NCBI GenBank assembly: GCA_018065225.1
Contig: JAGHTS010000081.1
Location: 1-21,481 of the forward strand
Direction of reading: 5' to 3'
Source: Candidatus Phascolarctobacterium caballi
Lineage (GTDB): Bacteria > Bacillota > Negativicutes > Acidaminococcales > Acidaminococcaceae
Length of the DNA: 21,481 bases
In this document: positions 1-7,583 of the stretch, one piece after another
How the letters are laid out: each line of letters begins with the position of its first letter
Numbering within the stretch: position 1 is the first letter of the stretch
Notes under the pieces: generated by a model
Told to the model about the DNA's origin: nothing
Databases searched by the model: none
What the model saw: only the letters and a program-made list of their open reading frames with translations
Position numbers and translations under genes: made by a program

Positions 1-26
1 ACCTTTGCCATTTCAAATAAATTCAT
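1..26 (-). CDS. 5' end of an unidentified gene, cut by the window edge
   Basis: An ATG at 26-24 opens a frame reading MNLFEMAKV before the window ends. A good Shine-Dalgarno sequence (TGGAGGT, around 35-41) lies 8 nt upstream, which is the main reason to call a start here. Eight full codons are too few to name a product; the usual genes after rplQ in Bacillota (ecfA, ecfT, truA) are not recognisable from this fragment. It has the same orientation as the rest of the window and follows a terminator hairpin with no room for its own promoter. Confidence 0.5.
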
Positions 27-42
27 CAGTTTTACCTCCAAC

Positions 43-75
43 AAAAAAGTCGTCTAAATTATAAATTTAAACGAC
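43..75 (-). terminator. Intrinsic terminator after the HD-domain gene
   Basis: On the minus strand the arm at 75-64 pairs with 60-49 as a 12-bp stem (11 Watson-Crick pairs plus one U-G) around a UAU loop, followed at once by six U (48-43). The outer pairs are GUCGU/ACGAC and the inner half is all A-U. The shape fits a rho-independent terminator for the gene ending at 143. The U-run ends about 17 nt before the next ATG. Confidence 0.75.
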
Positions 76-142
76 CGTATTGTAAATAGAAATCCTTAAA
101 AATTTTTTGTATACATAAACCCATTAAATTAAGTTAAAAAGT

Positions 143-1228
143 TTACACAAAAAACTGCCCAAAATCTATACCGTCAATGACCTTATCTTTATATTGATTT
201 TTTAATGCCCTACCACCTTCCTGCATATACCGGCTGGTAATGCCGCAATCTTCACTTACTTTTACTTCCATATATGCCGCAAGGTCATCACAACCTTTCA
301 TTACAGACCCTTTTTTAAATCCTTGTGTTAACCGCAACATATCTTTATGCCAATTTTGCGGAATCAACGGCAAAATTTTTTCATTGATAAGTTTTACCTC
401 CACCCTTCCCAAAACTTCATCCAAACCTGCCACATTCTTTTTAATCGGCGAAACAATATCCCTTGTCAACACTTCCGGCAAATCATGAAACAAACCACGC
501 CAAAAATCTTCAAGCGTTGCTGTATCGTCCATTCCTCTTTGTAAATTACAGAAATATCCAAACATTGCCACAATCAAACTATGTCCCAAAACGCTTGTGC
601 TGGGCATCCTTTGTGATTGCGCCCAACGTTTTTGATACCTCAGTTGTCCTATCAAATCAATAAAATTCTTAGTCGGACTCTTAAATGTGATTTGCCGCAC
701 ACCTGCCAAATCTGCATAATTTAGCAATTCTGATTCAATCTCATGTTTTGTCGTTTCAATCCCGTACCTGTCTATATTAAGGCGGTAAATAATTGCAAAC
801 TCCCACTGGGTCGCCAAATAATGTGCCGCTTTAACCAACCGTTTTTCCAGTTGATTATCCGTATTGTCAAACCAATGTTCCATCCTATTTTTAAACTCTG
901 CGTTTAAATCGGGAACCCTTTCACCAACCTGTAAATAAACCCATGCATTAAGTTCCTTGCCACACTCACGTGCCAATTCATGAAATACAGGCGGTTTAAT
1001 ATCCGTCAAAAAAGACCTGTGAATATATTCAAAAATCAACCCCTCTACAAGCACCCGCCAATTTATTTTTACACCCTCATCCTCTTCATGACGTGCCAAA
1101 ACATACAATATCATTGCTTTATGTGCCTGTTTGTCCAACTCCGTAAATCCATCCACCCTAATATGGTCATTCCAACGTTGCATTGAAGCCGTTTCATATA
1201 AAAAGTTTGCCAAATTCTTTGTAAGCAT
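143..1228 (-). CDS. Two-domain YfbR-like HD phosphohydrolase
   Basis: A 361-aa cytosolic protein of the HD superfamily, closest by motif to YfbR-type 5'-deoxynucleotidases, which remove phosphate from dNMPs. The C-terminal half carries the metal-site pattern: H216 (GHS), H248-D249 in FHDLPEVLTRDI, and D314 in KGCDDLAAY. The N-terminal half has the same layout with a degenerate site: H36, then FEYIHRSFLTDI (66-77) where HD is replaced by EY, and AAHYLATQWEF (134-144) where the last Asp is replaced by His. This suggests an internal duplication with one inactive copy. The ATG at 1228 has AGGAAGG and GAGGA upstream. The gene starts about 22 nt after the rplQ terminator, so it probably depends on readthrough or on a promoter inside rplQ. 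Family confidence is good; the substrate is unknown. Confidence 0.8.
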   Translation of the reverse strand: MLTKNLANFLYETASMQRWNDHIRVDGFTELDKQAHKAMILYVLARHEEDEGVKINWRVLVEGLIFEYIHRSFLTDIKPPVFHELARECGKELNAWVYLQVGERVPDLNAEFKNRMEHWFDNTDNQLEKRLVKAAHYLATQWEFAIIYRLNIDRYGIETTKHEIESELLNYADLAGVRQITFKSPTKNFIDLIGQLRYQKRWAQSQRMPSTSVLGHSLIVAMFGYFCNLQRGMDDTATLEDFWRGLFHDLPEVLTRDIVSPIKKNVAGLDEVLGRVEVKLINEKILPLIPQNWHKDMLRLTQGFKKGSVMKGCDDLAAYMEVKVSEDCGITSRYMQEGGRALKNQYKDKVIDGIDFGQFFV

Positions 1229-1249
1229 TCCTCAAATCCTTCCTAACGT

Positions 1250-1272
1250 AAAAAAACCGCGCCAAAGCGCGG
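1250..1272 (-). terminator. Intrinsic terminator ending the ribosomal superoperon
   Basis: On the minus strand CCGCGC (1272-1267), loop UUUG (1266-1263) and GCGCGG (1262-1257) form a perfect 6-bp GC stem, followed directly by seven U (1256-1250). It begins 8 nt after the rplQ stop codon. On the plus strand the stem is followed by CC and then five T, so weak bidirectional action is possible. Confidence 0.9.
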
Positions 1273-1280
1273 CCTTTTTA

Positions 1281-1619
1281 TTAAATCAATTCAATAATCG
1301 CCATTTCAGCGGCATCTCCACGACGGGGTCCTTTACGATAGATCCTCGTAAACCCGCCTTTGCGTTCTTTGTACTTGGGTGCAACATCATCAAAAAGTTT
1401 TTTTACAACTTCCTCATCCTGCAATTCTGCAATTGCCTGACGACGGGCTGCCAATGTTGCCTTTTGTGCCAAAGTAATCAAATCCGCACCTTTTGCAGCC
1501 ACTTCTTTCGCCTTTGTAATAGTTGTTTCAATACGTCCGTAACGGAAGAAAGAAACTAAAAGACTACGAAATAATGCCCTGCGGTTACCACTGTTACGAT
1601 TTAATTTTCTGTAAAACAT
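1281..1619 (-). CDS. rplQ: Ribosomal protein L17
   Basis: A 112-aa large-subunit protein that sits near the polypeptide exit tunnel on 23S rRNA. It opens with MFYRKLNRNSGNRRALFRSL, the usual L17 start (normally MxxRKLxRxxxHRxAL), and ends in the RRGDAAEMAIIEL block typical of the family. Length is normal for Bacillota. Its ATG overlaps the rpoA stop by one base (TAATG), and a GGAGG lies inside the end of rpoA, so translation is probably coupled. It is the last gene of the superoperon; a strong terminator follows. Confidence 0.97.
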   Translation of the reverse strand: MFYRKLNRNSGNRRALFRSLLVSFFRYGRIETTITKAKEVAAKGADLITLAQKATLAARRQAIAELQDEEVVKKLFDDVAPKYKERKGGFTRIYRKGPRRGDAAEMAIIELI

Positions 1620-2581
1620 TATAAACCTCCATCCATATCTGCGGCAATCAATTTAAACCCTTTGCCCATTTCTTTCAGTTTATTTTTTATCTCATCCAAA
1701 GATTTTTTTCCAAGATTCCTGATTTTCATCATATCATCTTCTGTACGTTGACAAAGATCGTCTATGGTATTGATTCCTGCCCTCCGCAAACAATTTGTGC
1801 TGCGTACAGTCAAATCCAAATCTTCAATGCTAACCATCTTGGAACTGTCATCACTAAAGCTGTCTTCATCTTCATCTGTTGCCAAAACAGTATCGTTAGT
1901 AGTACGGAACATCCCCAAATACTCTTGCAATATAGCACTTGCTTTGTCAACAGATTGTACAGGATCTATACTTCCGTCAGTCCATACTTCCAGCGTCAGT
2001 TTGTCATAATTTGTCATGTTCCCGACACGTGTATTTGTAACACCAAACTTTACACGGATTACCGGGGCATAGATACTGTCAACAGGAATAGTACCTATCA
2101 CATCATCATTTTTATTTCTGTCAGACGGGACATACCCAACCCCACGGTTAATGAAAATATCCATTTTCAGCTCACCGCCACGTTCCAATGTGGCAATATG
2201 CAAATCAGGATTTAAAATTTCCACATCACCCGGGCATTCAATATCCGCTGCAGTAACTTCACCCTCACCCTTTTTGTTAAGACGCAAAACTTTTTCATTT
2301 ACCGACTCATCTTCCGCCTTAAAACAAAGTGCTTTTATATTCAAAACTATATCTGCAACATCTTCACGTACGCCATCAATTGTTGAAAACTCATGCAAAA
2401 CGCCATCAATTTTTATTTGCGTAACTGCCAATCCGTCCAAACTGCTAAGTAACACACGACGCAAACTATTGCCCAATGTAATACCAAAACCGCGTTCCAA
2501 CGGCTCCCAAACAAATTTACCATAACGCTTGTCTTCGCTGATTAAAGTATCAACTAAACGAGGCTTAACAACATTAATCAT
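1619..2581 (-). CDS. rpoA: RNA polymerase alpha subunit
   Basis: A 320-aa subunit that dimerises to start RNA polymerase assembly and contacts UP elements and activators. The N-terminal domain shows EPLERGFGITLGNSLRRVLLSS and the C-terminal domain shows LDLTVRSTNCLRRAGI and MKIRNLGKKSLDEI, the helix-hairpin-helix that binds DNA. An acidic linker (TDEDEDSFSDD) joins them. I place the start at the ATG at 2581 (MINVVKPR) because it matches family N-termini and has AAAGGAG upstream; a longer frame to 2623 has no such support. A 75-nt gap with an AT-rich hairpin separates it from rpsD, an unusually large spacing for this operon. Confidence 0.98.
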   Translation of the reverse strand: MINVVKPRLVDTLISEDKRYGKFVWEPLERGFGITLGNSLRRVLLSSLDGLAVTQIKIDGVLHEFSTIDGVREDVADIVLNIKALCFKAEDESVNEKVLRLNKKGEGEVTAADIECPGDVEILNPDLHIATLERGGELKMDIFINRGVGYVPSDRNKNDDVIGTIPVDSIYAPVIRVKFGVTNTRVGNMTNYDKLTLEVWTDGSIDPVQSVDKASAILQEYLGMFRTTNDTVLATDEDEDSFSDDSSKMVSIEDLDLTVRSTNCLRRAGINTIDDLCQRTEDDMMKIRNLGKKSLDEIKNKLKEMGKGFKLIAADMDGGL

Positions 2582-2625
2582 ATACCTAAATACACTCCTT
2601 TCATTTGTCACACCACGCAACAATG

Positions 2626-2663
2626 CAAATAATAAAACCAGAAAAACTGAATATTATTATTTG
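2626..2663 (-). repeat. AT-rich hairpin in the rpsD-rpoA gap
   Basis: A perfect 10-bp inverted repeat, CAAATAATAA (2663-2654 on the minus strand) and TTATTATTTG (2635-2626). A smaller CAG/CTG stem with a U5 loop can form inside it. The 5' arm covers the rpsD stop codon. No U-run follows the outer stem, so it is not a standard terminator. It could be a processing, stability or S4-type control element; the role is inferred only. Confidence 0.5.
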
Positions 2664-3250
2664 GAGTACAACTCGACAATGAAATGCTCTTCAATAGGCA
2701 CATCAATTTCCTCACGCAAAGGAAAACGTTCAACTTTTCCGCTTAAGTTTGGTGCATCCATAACAATCCATGCCGGAACTGCTGCCGCAGCCAATTTTTC
2801 GTCCATACCTTTAAAATATTCTTTAGACCGGCTGCCTTCAGCAACGGAAATAACGTCACCAACACAAACCATAGCAGAAGGGATATCAACTCTTTTGCCA
2901 TTGACCAAAATATGCCCGTGACGAACTAATTGACGTGTTTGCCGACGGGTTGTGCCCAATCCCATACGATAAACCACATTATCCAAACGGCGTTCCAACA
3001 AAATCAACAGATTTTCACCGGTAACACCTTCCATTTTCTTTGCTTTGTCATAATAGCTATGAAACTGACGTTCCAACACACCATATATAAACTTAGCTTT
3101 TTGCTTCTCAGTTAATTGCAAACCATATTCGCTTTTCTTCTTCATCATACGATGAATCTGACGTTTAGATTCCTTGTTAACACCCAAAAATTGTGGTGCC
3201 ATACCCAAACTTCTGCAACGTTTTAAAACTGGAGTTTTATCTAATGCCAT
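2657..3250 (-). CDS. rpsD: Ribosomal protein S4, form without the zinc cysteines
   Basis: A 197-aa primary assembly protein of the 30S subunit. The N-terminus (MALDKTPVLKRCRSLGMAP) has only one cysteine, so this is the C-minus form lacking the four-cysteine zinc site. The S4 RNA-binding domain follows (LLERRLDNVVYRMGLG and RQTRQLVRHGHILVNGKRV, roughly residues 88-130). The start has AGGAGG 7 nt upstream. In E. coli S4 represses the alpha operon by binding its mRNA; no matching site can be recognised here, though a hairpin follows this gene before rpoA. Confidence 0.98.
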   Translation of the reverse strand: MALDKTPVLKRCRSLGMAPQFLGVNKESKRQIHRMMKKKSEYGLQLTEKQKAKFIYGVLERQFHSYYDKAKKMEGVTGENLLILLERRLDNVVYRMGLGTTRRQTRQLVRHGHILVNGKRVDIPSAMVCVGDVISVAEGSRSKEYFKGMDEKLAAAAVPAWIVMDAPNLSGKVERFPLREEIDVPIEEHFIVELYSK

Positions 3251-3265
3251 TCTTCTACCTCCTCA

Positions 3266-3649
3266 TTATACACGACGACGTTTCGGGGGACGGCAACCAT
3301 TATGAGGAATTGGGGTAACATCCCTAATTGCCGTAATATTCAATCCGCCTGCCTGCAATGCACGAATTGCAGATTCACGCCCTGCTCCGGGCCCTTTTAC
3401 ATAAACTGCAACTTCTTTCAGCCCATATTCCAAAGCATTTTTAGTTGCCGTTTCTGCCGCCATTTGTGCTGCAAAAGGCGTAGATTTACGACTGCCTCTA
3501 AAACCCATTTCACCAGCGGATGCCCACGCCAAAACCTTACCATCCGTATCAGAAATAGTAACAATCGTATTATTGAAAGTGCTGCGAATATGTGCCACAC
3601 CACTTGCTACTTTTCTTAAAACTTTTTTCTTGCCAGTTCTAACTGCCAA
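3266..3649 (-). CDS. rpsK: Ribosomal protein S11, TTG start
   Basis: A 127-aa protein of the 30S platform near the mRNA exit. Family blocks are clear: SGVAHIRSTFNNTIVTISD, WASAGEMGFRGSRKSTPFAA, KGPGAGRESAIRAL and the basic C-terminus PHNGCRPPKRRRV. The start codon must be TTG at 3649-3647: going upstream in frame the codons are AAT, ATT and a TGA stop, so no ATG or GTG is available. The Shine-Dalgarno is GGAAGGGG. The gap to rpsM is 17 nt and to rpsD 15 nt. Confidence 0.97.
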   Translation of the reverse strand: MAVRTGKKKVLRKVASGVAHIRSTFNNTIVTISDTDGKVLAWASAGEMGFRGSRKSTPFAAQMAAETATKNALEYGLKEVAVYVKGPGAGRESAIRALQAGGLNITAIRDVTPIPHNGCRPPKRRRV

Positions 3650-3666
3650 ATTAATTCACCCCTTCC

Positions 3667-4038
3667 CTATTTCTTCTTTGCACCCGGAACTTTTTTAGGT
3701 CCTTTACGGGTACGGGCATTATTTTTCGTATTTTGTCCCCGTACAGGTAACCCTGCACGATGACGACGGCCACGATAACTTCCAATTTCAATGAGACGCT
3801 TAATATTCATTTGCTCCTCACGACGCAAGTCACCCTCGACCTTATAACCATCCGCCTGAATAACTTTGGCAATTTTCGCTGCCTCATCTTCAGTCAAATC
3901 ACGAACACGTGTATCCGGATTGATTCCTGTCTTTGCAAGAATTTCACGAGACAATGCCAAACCAATACCATAGATATACGGAAGTGCATATTCAATACGT
4001 TTGTCCCTTGGCAAATCGACACCACTAATACGTGCCAT
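3667..4038 (-). CDS. rpsM: Ribosomal protein S13
   Basis: A 123-aa protein of the 30S head that contacts the 50S subunit and P-site tRNA. It starts MARISGVDLPRDKRIEYALPYIYGIG and ends with the basic tail that reaches the tRNA, including RGRRHRAGLPVRGQNTKNNA and KGPKKVPGAKKK. The ATG follows a GAGGAGG. It begins the classical alpha-operon block, but only 16 nt separate it from rpmJ, so no separate promoter is visible. Confidence 0.98.
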   Translation of the reverse strand: MARISGVDLPRDKRIEYALPYIYGIGLALSREILAKTGINPDTRVRDLTEDEAAKIAKVIQADGYKVEGDLRREEQMNIKRLIEIGSYRGRRHRAGLPVRGQNTKNNARTRKGPKKVPGAKKK

Positions 4039-4054
4039 GTACTTATACCTCCTC

Positions 4055-4168
4055 TTAACCCTGCTTTTGTTTGTGCTTTGGATTTTCGCAAATAACCATT
4101 ACTTTGCCTTTGCGTTTAATAACCTTGCACTTTTCACAAATCGGTTTTACAGACGGTCTAACTTTCAT
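4055..4168 (-). CDS. rpmJ: Ribosomal protein L36, zinc-binding form
   Basis: A short gene of 37 codons found by reading the gap between infA and rpsM: it starts MKVRPSVKPICEKCK and ends NPKHKQKQG. The zinc ligands of the usual C-plus form are all present (C11, C14, C27, H32). The ATG at 4168-4166 has AGGAGGAG upstream, and the stop is TAA at 4057-4055. It lies 19 nt after infA and 16 nt before rpsM, its standard location. L36 binds 23S rRNA late in 50S assembly. Confidence 0.97.
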   Translation of the reverse strand: MKVRPSVKPICEKCKVIKRKGKVMVICENPKHKQKQG

Positions 4169-4187
4169 TTTTGTTCTCCTCCTGTAA

Positions 4188-4406
4188 TTATTTAAAACGA
4201 TACGTAATTCTTCCGCGATTAAGATCATATGGAGTTAATTCTATCGTAACCTTATCTCCGGGAAGAATTTTTATAAAATTCATACGAATCTTACCACTAA
4301 TATGAGCCAGAATAACATGCTTGTTTTCCAACTCTACCTTAAACATTGCATTTGGCAATGCTTCAAGGATTATACCCGTAACTTCGATAACATCTTGTTT
4401 CGACAT
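4188..4406 (-). CDS. infA: Translation initiation factor IF-1
   Basis: A 72-aa single OB-fold protein that occupies the 30S A site during initiation. The sequence SKQDVIEVTGIILEALPNAMFKVEL, the HISGKIRMNFIKILPGDKV core and the RGRITYRFK end are diagnostic. The start is an ATG with GGAGG 7 nt upstream. It follows adk by 14 nt directly; the methionine aminopeptidase gene often found between these two genes is missing. Confidence 0.98.
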   Translation of the reverse strand: MSKQDVIEVTGIILEALPNAMFKVELENKHVILAHISGKIRMNFIKILPGDKVTIELTPYDLNRGRITYRFK

Positions 4407-4420
4407 CAGGTATCCTCCTT

Positions 4421-5068
4421 TTAAAACTTACCCAATGCCTTTTTCACATCACCATATACCTTGTCAATATGTTGAAGGCCGTTCACTTCTTTGTAAATGC
4501 CAACCTTCCTATAATAATCGAACAAAGGTTCTGTTTGATTGTGATAGGCATCAAGCCGATTCTTAGCCGTTTCTTCTTTATCATCATTCCGTTGATATAA
4601 CATTCCACCACATTTGTCACATTTATCTGCTACTTTTGAAGGATTAAACTTAATATGGTAAGTCGCCCCACACTCTTTACAAACTCTGCGCCCAACAACT
4701 CTGTCAATAAGCTCTGAATCTGGAACATTGATATTTAAAACAACATCCAATTTTTTCCCCATATCAGCCATTATTTTGTCAAGAGCCACCGCTTGCTCCA
4801 ATGTACGGGGAAAGCCGTCAAGCATAAAACCATCTGCACATTCCGGCTTACTCAACCCTTCACGAACCACCCCAATAGTAACTTCGTCAGGAACAAGCCC
4901 GCCTGCATCCATATAAGTTTTTGCCTTTTTCCCCATTTCTGTACCGGCTTTAACCGCTGCACGAAACATATCTCCAGTAGAAATATGCAAAAGTTTGTAA
5001 TCTTCAATAAGTTTCTCAGCCTGTGTACCTTTCCCAGCACCAGGAGGTCCCATTAAAAGAATATACAT
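4421..5068 (-). CDS. adk: Adenylate kinase with a zinc LID domain
   Basis: A 215-aa cytosolic enzyme interconverting ATP + AMP and 2 ADP. The P-loop GPPGAGKGT is at residues 7-15, the AMP-site motif DGFPRT at 84-89, and the LID domain has C130-x2-C133 and C150-x2-C153, the four-cysteine zinc site common in Bacillota. Length is that of the long bacterial form. The ATG has AGGAGG 8 nt upstream and lies 8 nt after secY. Its place between secY and infA is the common Bacillota order. Confidence 0.98.
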   Translation of the reverse strand: MYILLMGPPGAGKGTQAEKLIEDYKLLHISTGDMFRAAVKAGTEMGKKAKTYMDAGGLVPDEVTIGVVREGLSKPECADGFMLDGFPRTLEQAVALDKIMADMGKKLDVVLNINVPDSELIDRVVGRRVCKECGATYHIKFNPSKVADKCDKCGGMLYQRNDDKEETAKNRLDAYHNQTEPLFDYYRKVGIYKEVNGLQHIDKVYGDVKKALGKF

Positions 5069-5076
5069 AAATCCTC

Positions 5077-6333
5077 CTACCCCATAAATCCATGGTAATG
5101 TCTCATAATTACCATACTTTCTGCCTGTTTCAAAGTTTCAAGAGCAACACCAACTACGATAAGCAGTGCTGTACCACCAAAATAAATTCCTTCAATATGA
5201 GTAATCCACGCAATAACATTTGGCATAAATGCAAGAACTGCTAAAAATAAGGCTCCTGCCAATGTAATACGGCTCATTACACCATCCAAATAATCTACGG
5301 TTGCTTGTCCCGGACGAATGCCAGGAACAAAACCCCCATTTTTCTTTAAATTATCACTCAATTCCGTAATATTGAGAGCTACGGCAGTATAAAAATATGT
5401 AAAGAAGAAAATCATCAATAAATACAATGTTGTTTGCAAAGGTGTCCCCCAACGAAAATAATCAGCAAATGTTTTTACAGCCGGAGTATCAACAAATTGT
5501 GCAATAGTTGACGGAAACATCAATACGCTGGAAGCAAAAATGATTGGCATAACATTTGCCTGATTAACTTTCAACGGCAAATAACTTGAAGAACCGCCAT
5601 AAGATTTATGTCCAACAACCCGTTTAGCATACTGAATAGGAACTTTACGTATCCCTTCTGAAATCATCACAACAAAACCAATTGCTGATAACGCAATAAC
5701 TATAAACAGAATTACATTTACCAAACTGACCGTTCCAGCATTTAAATACTGCAAAAGTATCTTGACACCATCTGGCATCCTGCTAACAATACCAGCAAAA
5801 ATAATGAGTGAAATTCCGTTTCCCAATCCCTTGGCTGTCATTTGCTCACCAATCCACATTAACAACATTGTTCCCGCAGTCAATGTTAATGCTATCATTG
5901 ACATTGACAAAATACCTGGATTATTTATTGCCATCCTAAGACCATAAGCCATACCAAACGCTTGAAAGAAACATAAAATAACTGTAAATTGCCTTGTCAG
6001 TTGATTTGTTTTTTTGAATCCTTCTTCACCTTCTTTGGACCACTGCTCCAATGTAGGCACTACCACTTTTAAAAGCTGCAAAATAATTGACGCATTGATA
6101 TATGGTGTAATGCTCATTGCCACAACGGAAAATTTGCTAAGAGCACCACCACTAAACATATCCAATAACCCAAATAAATTACCGCTATTAAACAACTGCT
6201 CAATAACAGATGGATTTACTCCCGGTACTGGAATATGCGCCAACATACGGAAAATTGCAAACATAGTCAAAGTAAATATTATTTTGTTTCTCAATTCTGG
6301 AACTTTGAAAACATTTGCAAAATTAGATAACAT
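5077..6333 (-). CDS. secY: Preprotein translocase channel subunit SecY
   Basis: A 418-aa integral membrane protein forming the Sec channel through which SecA pushes unfolded proteins. About ten hydrophobic helices are seen. Recognisable blocks are the RNKIIFTLTMFAIFRMLAHI start with PVPGVN, the plug region SGGALSKFSVVAMSITPYI, and the cytosolic loops RKVPIQYAKRVVG and GFVPGIRPG that bind SecA and ribosomes. The start is an ATG with AGAGG upstream, 27 nt after rplO. Length and order are normal. Confidence 0.98.
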   Translation of the reverse strand: MLSNFANVFKVPELRNKIIFTLTMFAIFRMLAHIPVPGVNPSVIEQLFNSGNLFGLLDMFSGGALSKFSVVAMSITPYINASIILQLLKVVVPTLEQWSKEGEEGFKKTNQLTRQFTVILCFFQAFGMAYGLRMAINNPGILSMSMIALTLTAGTMLLMWIGEQMTAKGLGNGISLIIFAGIVSRMPDGVKILLQYLNAGTVSLVNVILFIVIALSAIGFVVMISEGIRKVPIQYAKRVVGHKSYGGSSSYLPLKVNQANVMPIIFASSVLMFPSTIAQFVDTPAVKTFADYFRWGTPLQTTLYLLMIFFFTYFYTAVALNITELSDNLKKNGGFVPGIRPGQATVDYLDGVMSRITLAGALFLAVLAFMPNVIAWITHIEGIYFGGTALLIVVGVALETLKQAESMVIMRHYHGFMG

Positions 6334-6360
6334 TCACAACCTCTTTCAACACAAATATCA

Positions 6361-6801
6361 TTAAATAACTTCTACCTTACCACCTGCAGCAATAATTTTC
6401 TCTTCTGCAGTCTTACTAAATCCACATGCCTGAACAGTTAACTTTTTAGTCAATTCACCCTTACCAAGAATTCTAATACCGTCACGCACATTCTTTACAA
6501 CACCCTCTTCAATAAGAAGAATAGCATCTACTGTTGTTCCGTCTTCAAAACGATTAAGTACACTAACATTCAACACCGTATACTCTTTACCGAATTTGTT
6601 ATAAAATCCACGTTTTGGCAAACGCAAATACAACGGACGTTGACCACCTTCAAACCCAGGACGCTTAACACCGCCAGAACGGGATTTTTGTCCTTTTTGC
6701 CCTTTGCCAGAGGTTTTGCCAAAGCCGGAGCCTAAGCCACGACCTACACGCACATGTTTCTTTCTGGAACCTTCTGCAGGTGCCAATTCATGTAAGTACA
6801 T
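6361..6801 (-). CDS. rplO: Ribosomal protein L15
   Basis: A 146-aa large-subunit assembly protein. The start MYLHELAPAEGSRKKHVRVG is followed by the basic Gly/Lys segment SGKGQKGQKSRSGG that threads into 23S rRNA. The ATG at 6801 is chosen over an upstream TTG because GGGGAGGAG lies just before it and family N-termini begin there. It is 14 nt after rpmD and 27 nt before secY. Confidence 0.98.
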   Translation of the reverse strand: MYLHELAPAEGSRKKHVRVGRGLGSGFGKTSGKGQKGQKSRSGGVKRPGFEGGQRPLYLRLPKRGFYNKFGKEYTVLNVSVLNRFEDGTTVDAILLIEEGVVKNVRDGIRILGKGELTKKLTVQACGFSKTAEEKIIAAGGKVEVI

Positions 6802-6815
6802 CTCTACTCCTCCCC

Positions 6816-6995
6816 TCAAGCTTTTTCAACCTTCACAAGATGCTCTACCTTGTGAATCATTCCACGAATAACTGGATTATCCTCTTGTATTGCACTGGTG
6901 CGAATTTTCCCCAATCCCAATGCACGCACAGTCAACCGTTGGTCTTTAGGATAGCCAATTACACTTTTTGTCAAAGTAATTTTTATCTTTGCCAT
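6816..6995 (-). CDS. rpmD: Ribosomal protein L30
   Basis: A 59-aa protein of the large subunit: MAKIKITLTKSVIGYPKDQR, then LGLGKI and the conserved middle DNPVIRGMIHKVEHLVKVE. The ATG at 6995 has GGAGG at 7 nt; the frame extends five codons further upstream but without a ribosome binding site. The gap to rpsE is 15 nt. It lies between rpsE and rplO, the standard position. Confidence 0.97.
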   Translation of the reverse strand: MAKIKITLTKSVIGYPKDQRLTVRALGLGKIRTSAIQEDNPVIRGMIHKVEHLVKVEKA

Positions 6996-7010
6996 ATCAA
7001 TTGCCTCCAA

Positions 7011-7565
7011 TCAACCAACAATTTCTGCAACAGTTTTGCCACGCAAAGCGGCAACACTTTCTGCAGATTTCATATTTTTTAAGCCATCAATGGTCGCACG
7101 TACTATATTGCCCGGATTTGCGCTTCCTTGTGATTTTGTTAACACATCACTAATACCTGCACACTCTAAAACTGCACGTACCGGACCTCCGGCAATAACA
7201 CCGGTACCTTTGCTGGCTGGTTTCAAAAATACCTTTCCAGCTCCGGCAATACCAATATTTTCATGAGGAACGGTAGTGCCTACACGATGAACATATATCA
7301 TGGATTTTTTTGCATCTTCAATTCCTTTACGAACTGCTTCAGGAACTTCAGCCGCTTTTCCCAATCCCATTCCAACATGTCCTTTACCATCTCCAACAAC
7401 CATTAATGCCGCAAAGGAGAAACGACGTCCGCCTTTTACGACTTTAGCAACACGGTTTAAAAAAACCATTTTTTCCATTAATTCATTTTGGTCTTTTTCT
7501 CCGCGATCACGACGTTCTCTGCGTTCTTTACGTTCCTTACGTCCTTGTTCATTATCAAAAGCCAT
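7011..7565 (-). CDS. rpsE: Ribosomal protein S5
   Basis: A 184-aa 30S protein at the mRNA entry tunnel, important for decoding accuracy. A charged N-terminal extension of about 29 residues (KERKERRERRDRGEKDQ) precedes the RNA-binding domain, VFLNRVAKVVKGGRRFSFAA. The C-terminal domain follows with GKAAEVPEAVRKGIEDAKK and KPASKGTGVIAGGPVRAVLE. The VVKGGRR loop, where spectinomycin-resistance changes occur in other bacteria, appears unaltered. The ATG has AAGGAGG upstream. Confidence 0.98.
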   Translation of the reverse strand: MAFDNEQGRKERKERRERRDRGEKDQNELMEKMVFLNRVAKVVKGGRRFSFAALMVVGDGKGHVGMGLGKAAEVPEAVRKGIEDAKKSMIYVHRVGTTVPHENIGIAGAGKVFLKPASKGTGVIAGGPVRAVLECAGISDVLTKSQGSANPGNIVRATIDGLKNMKSAESVAALRGKTVAEIVG

Positions 7566-7583
7566 TTGTCATTTCCTCCTTTC

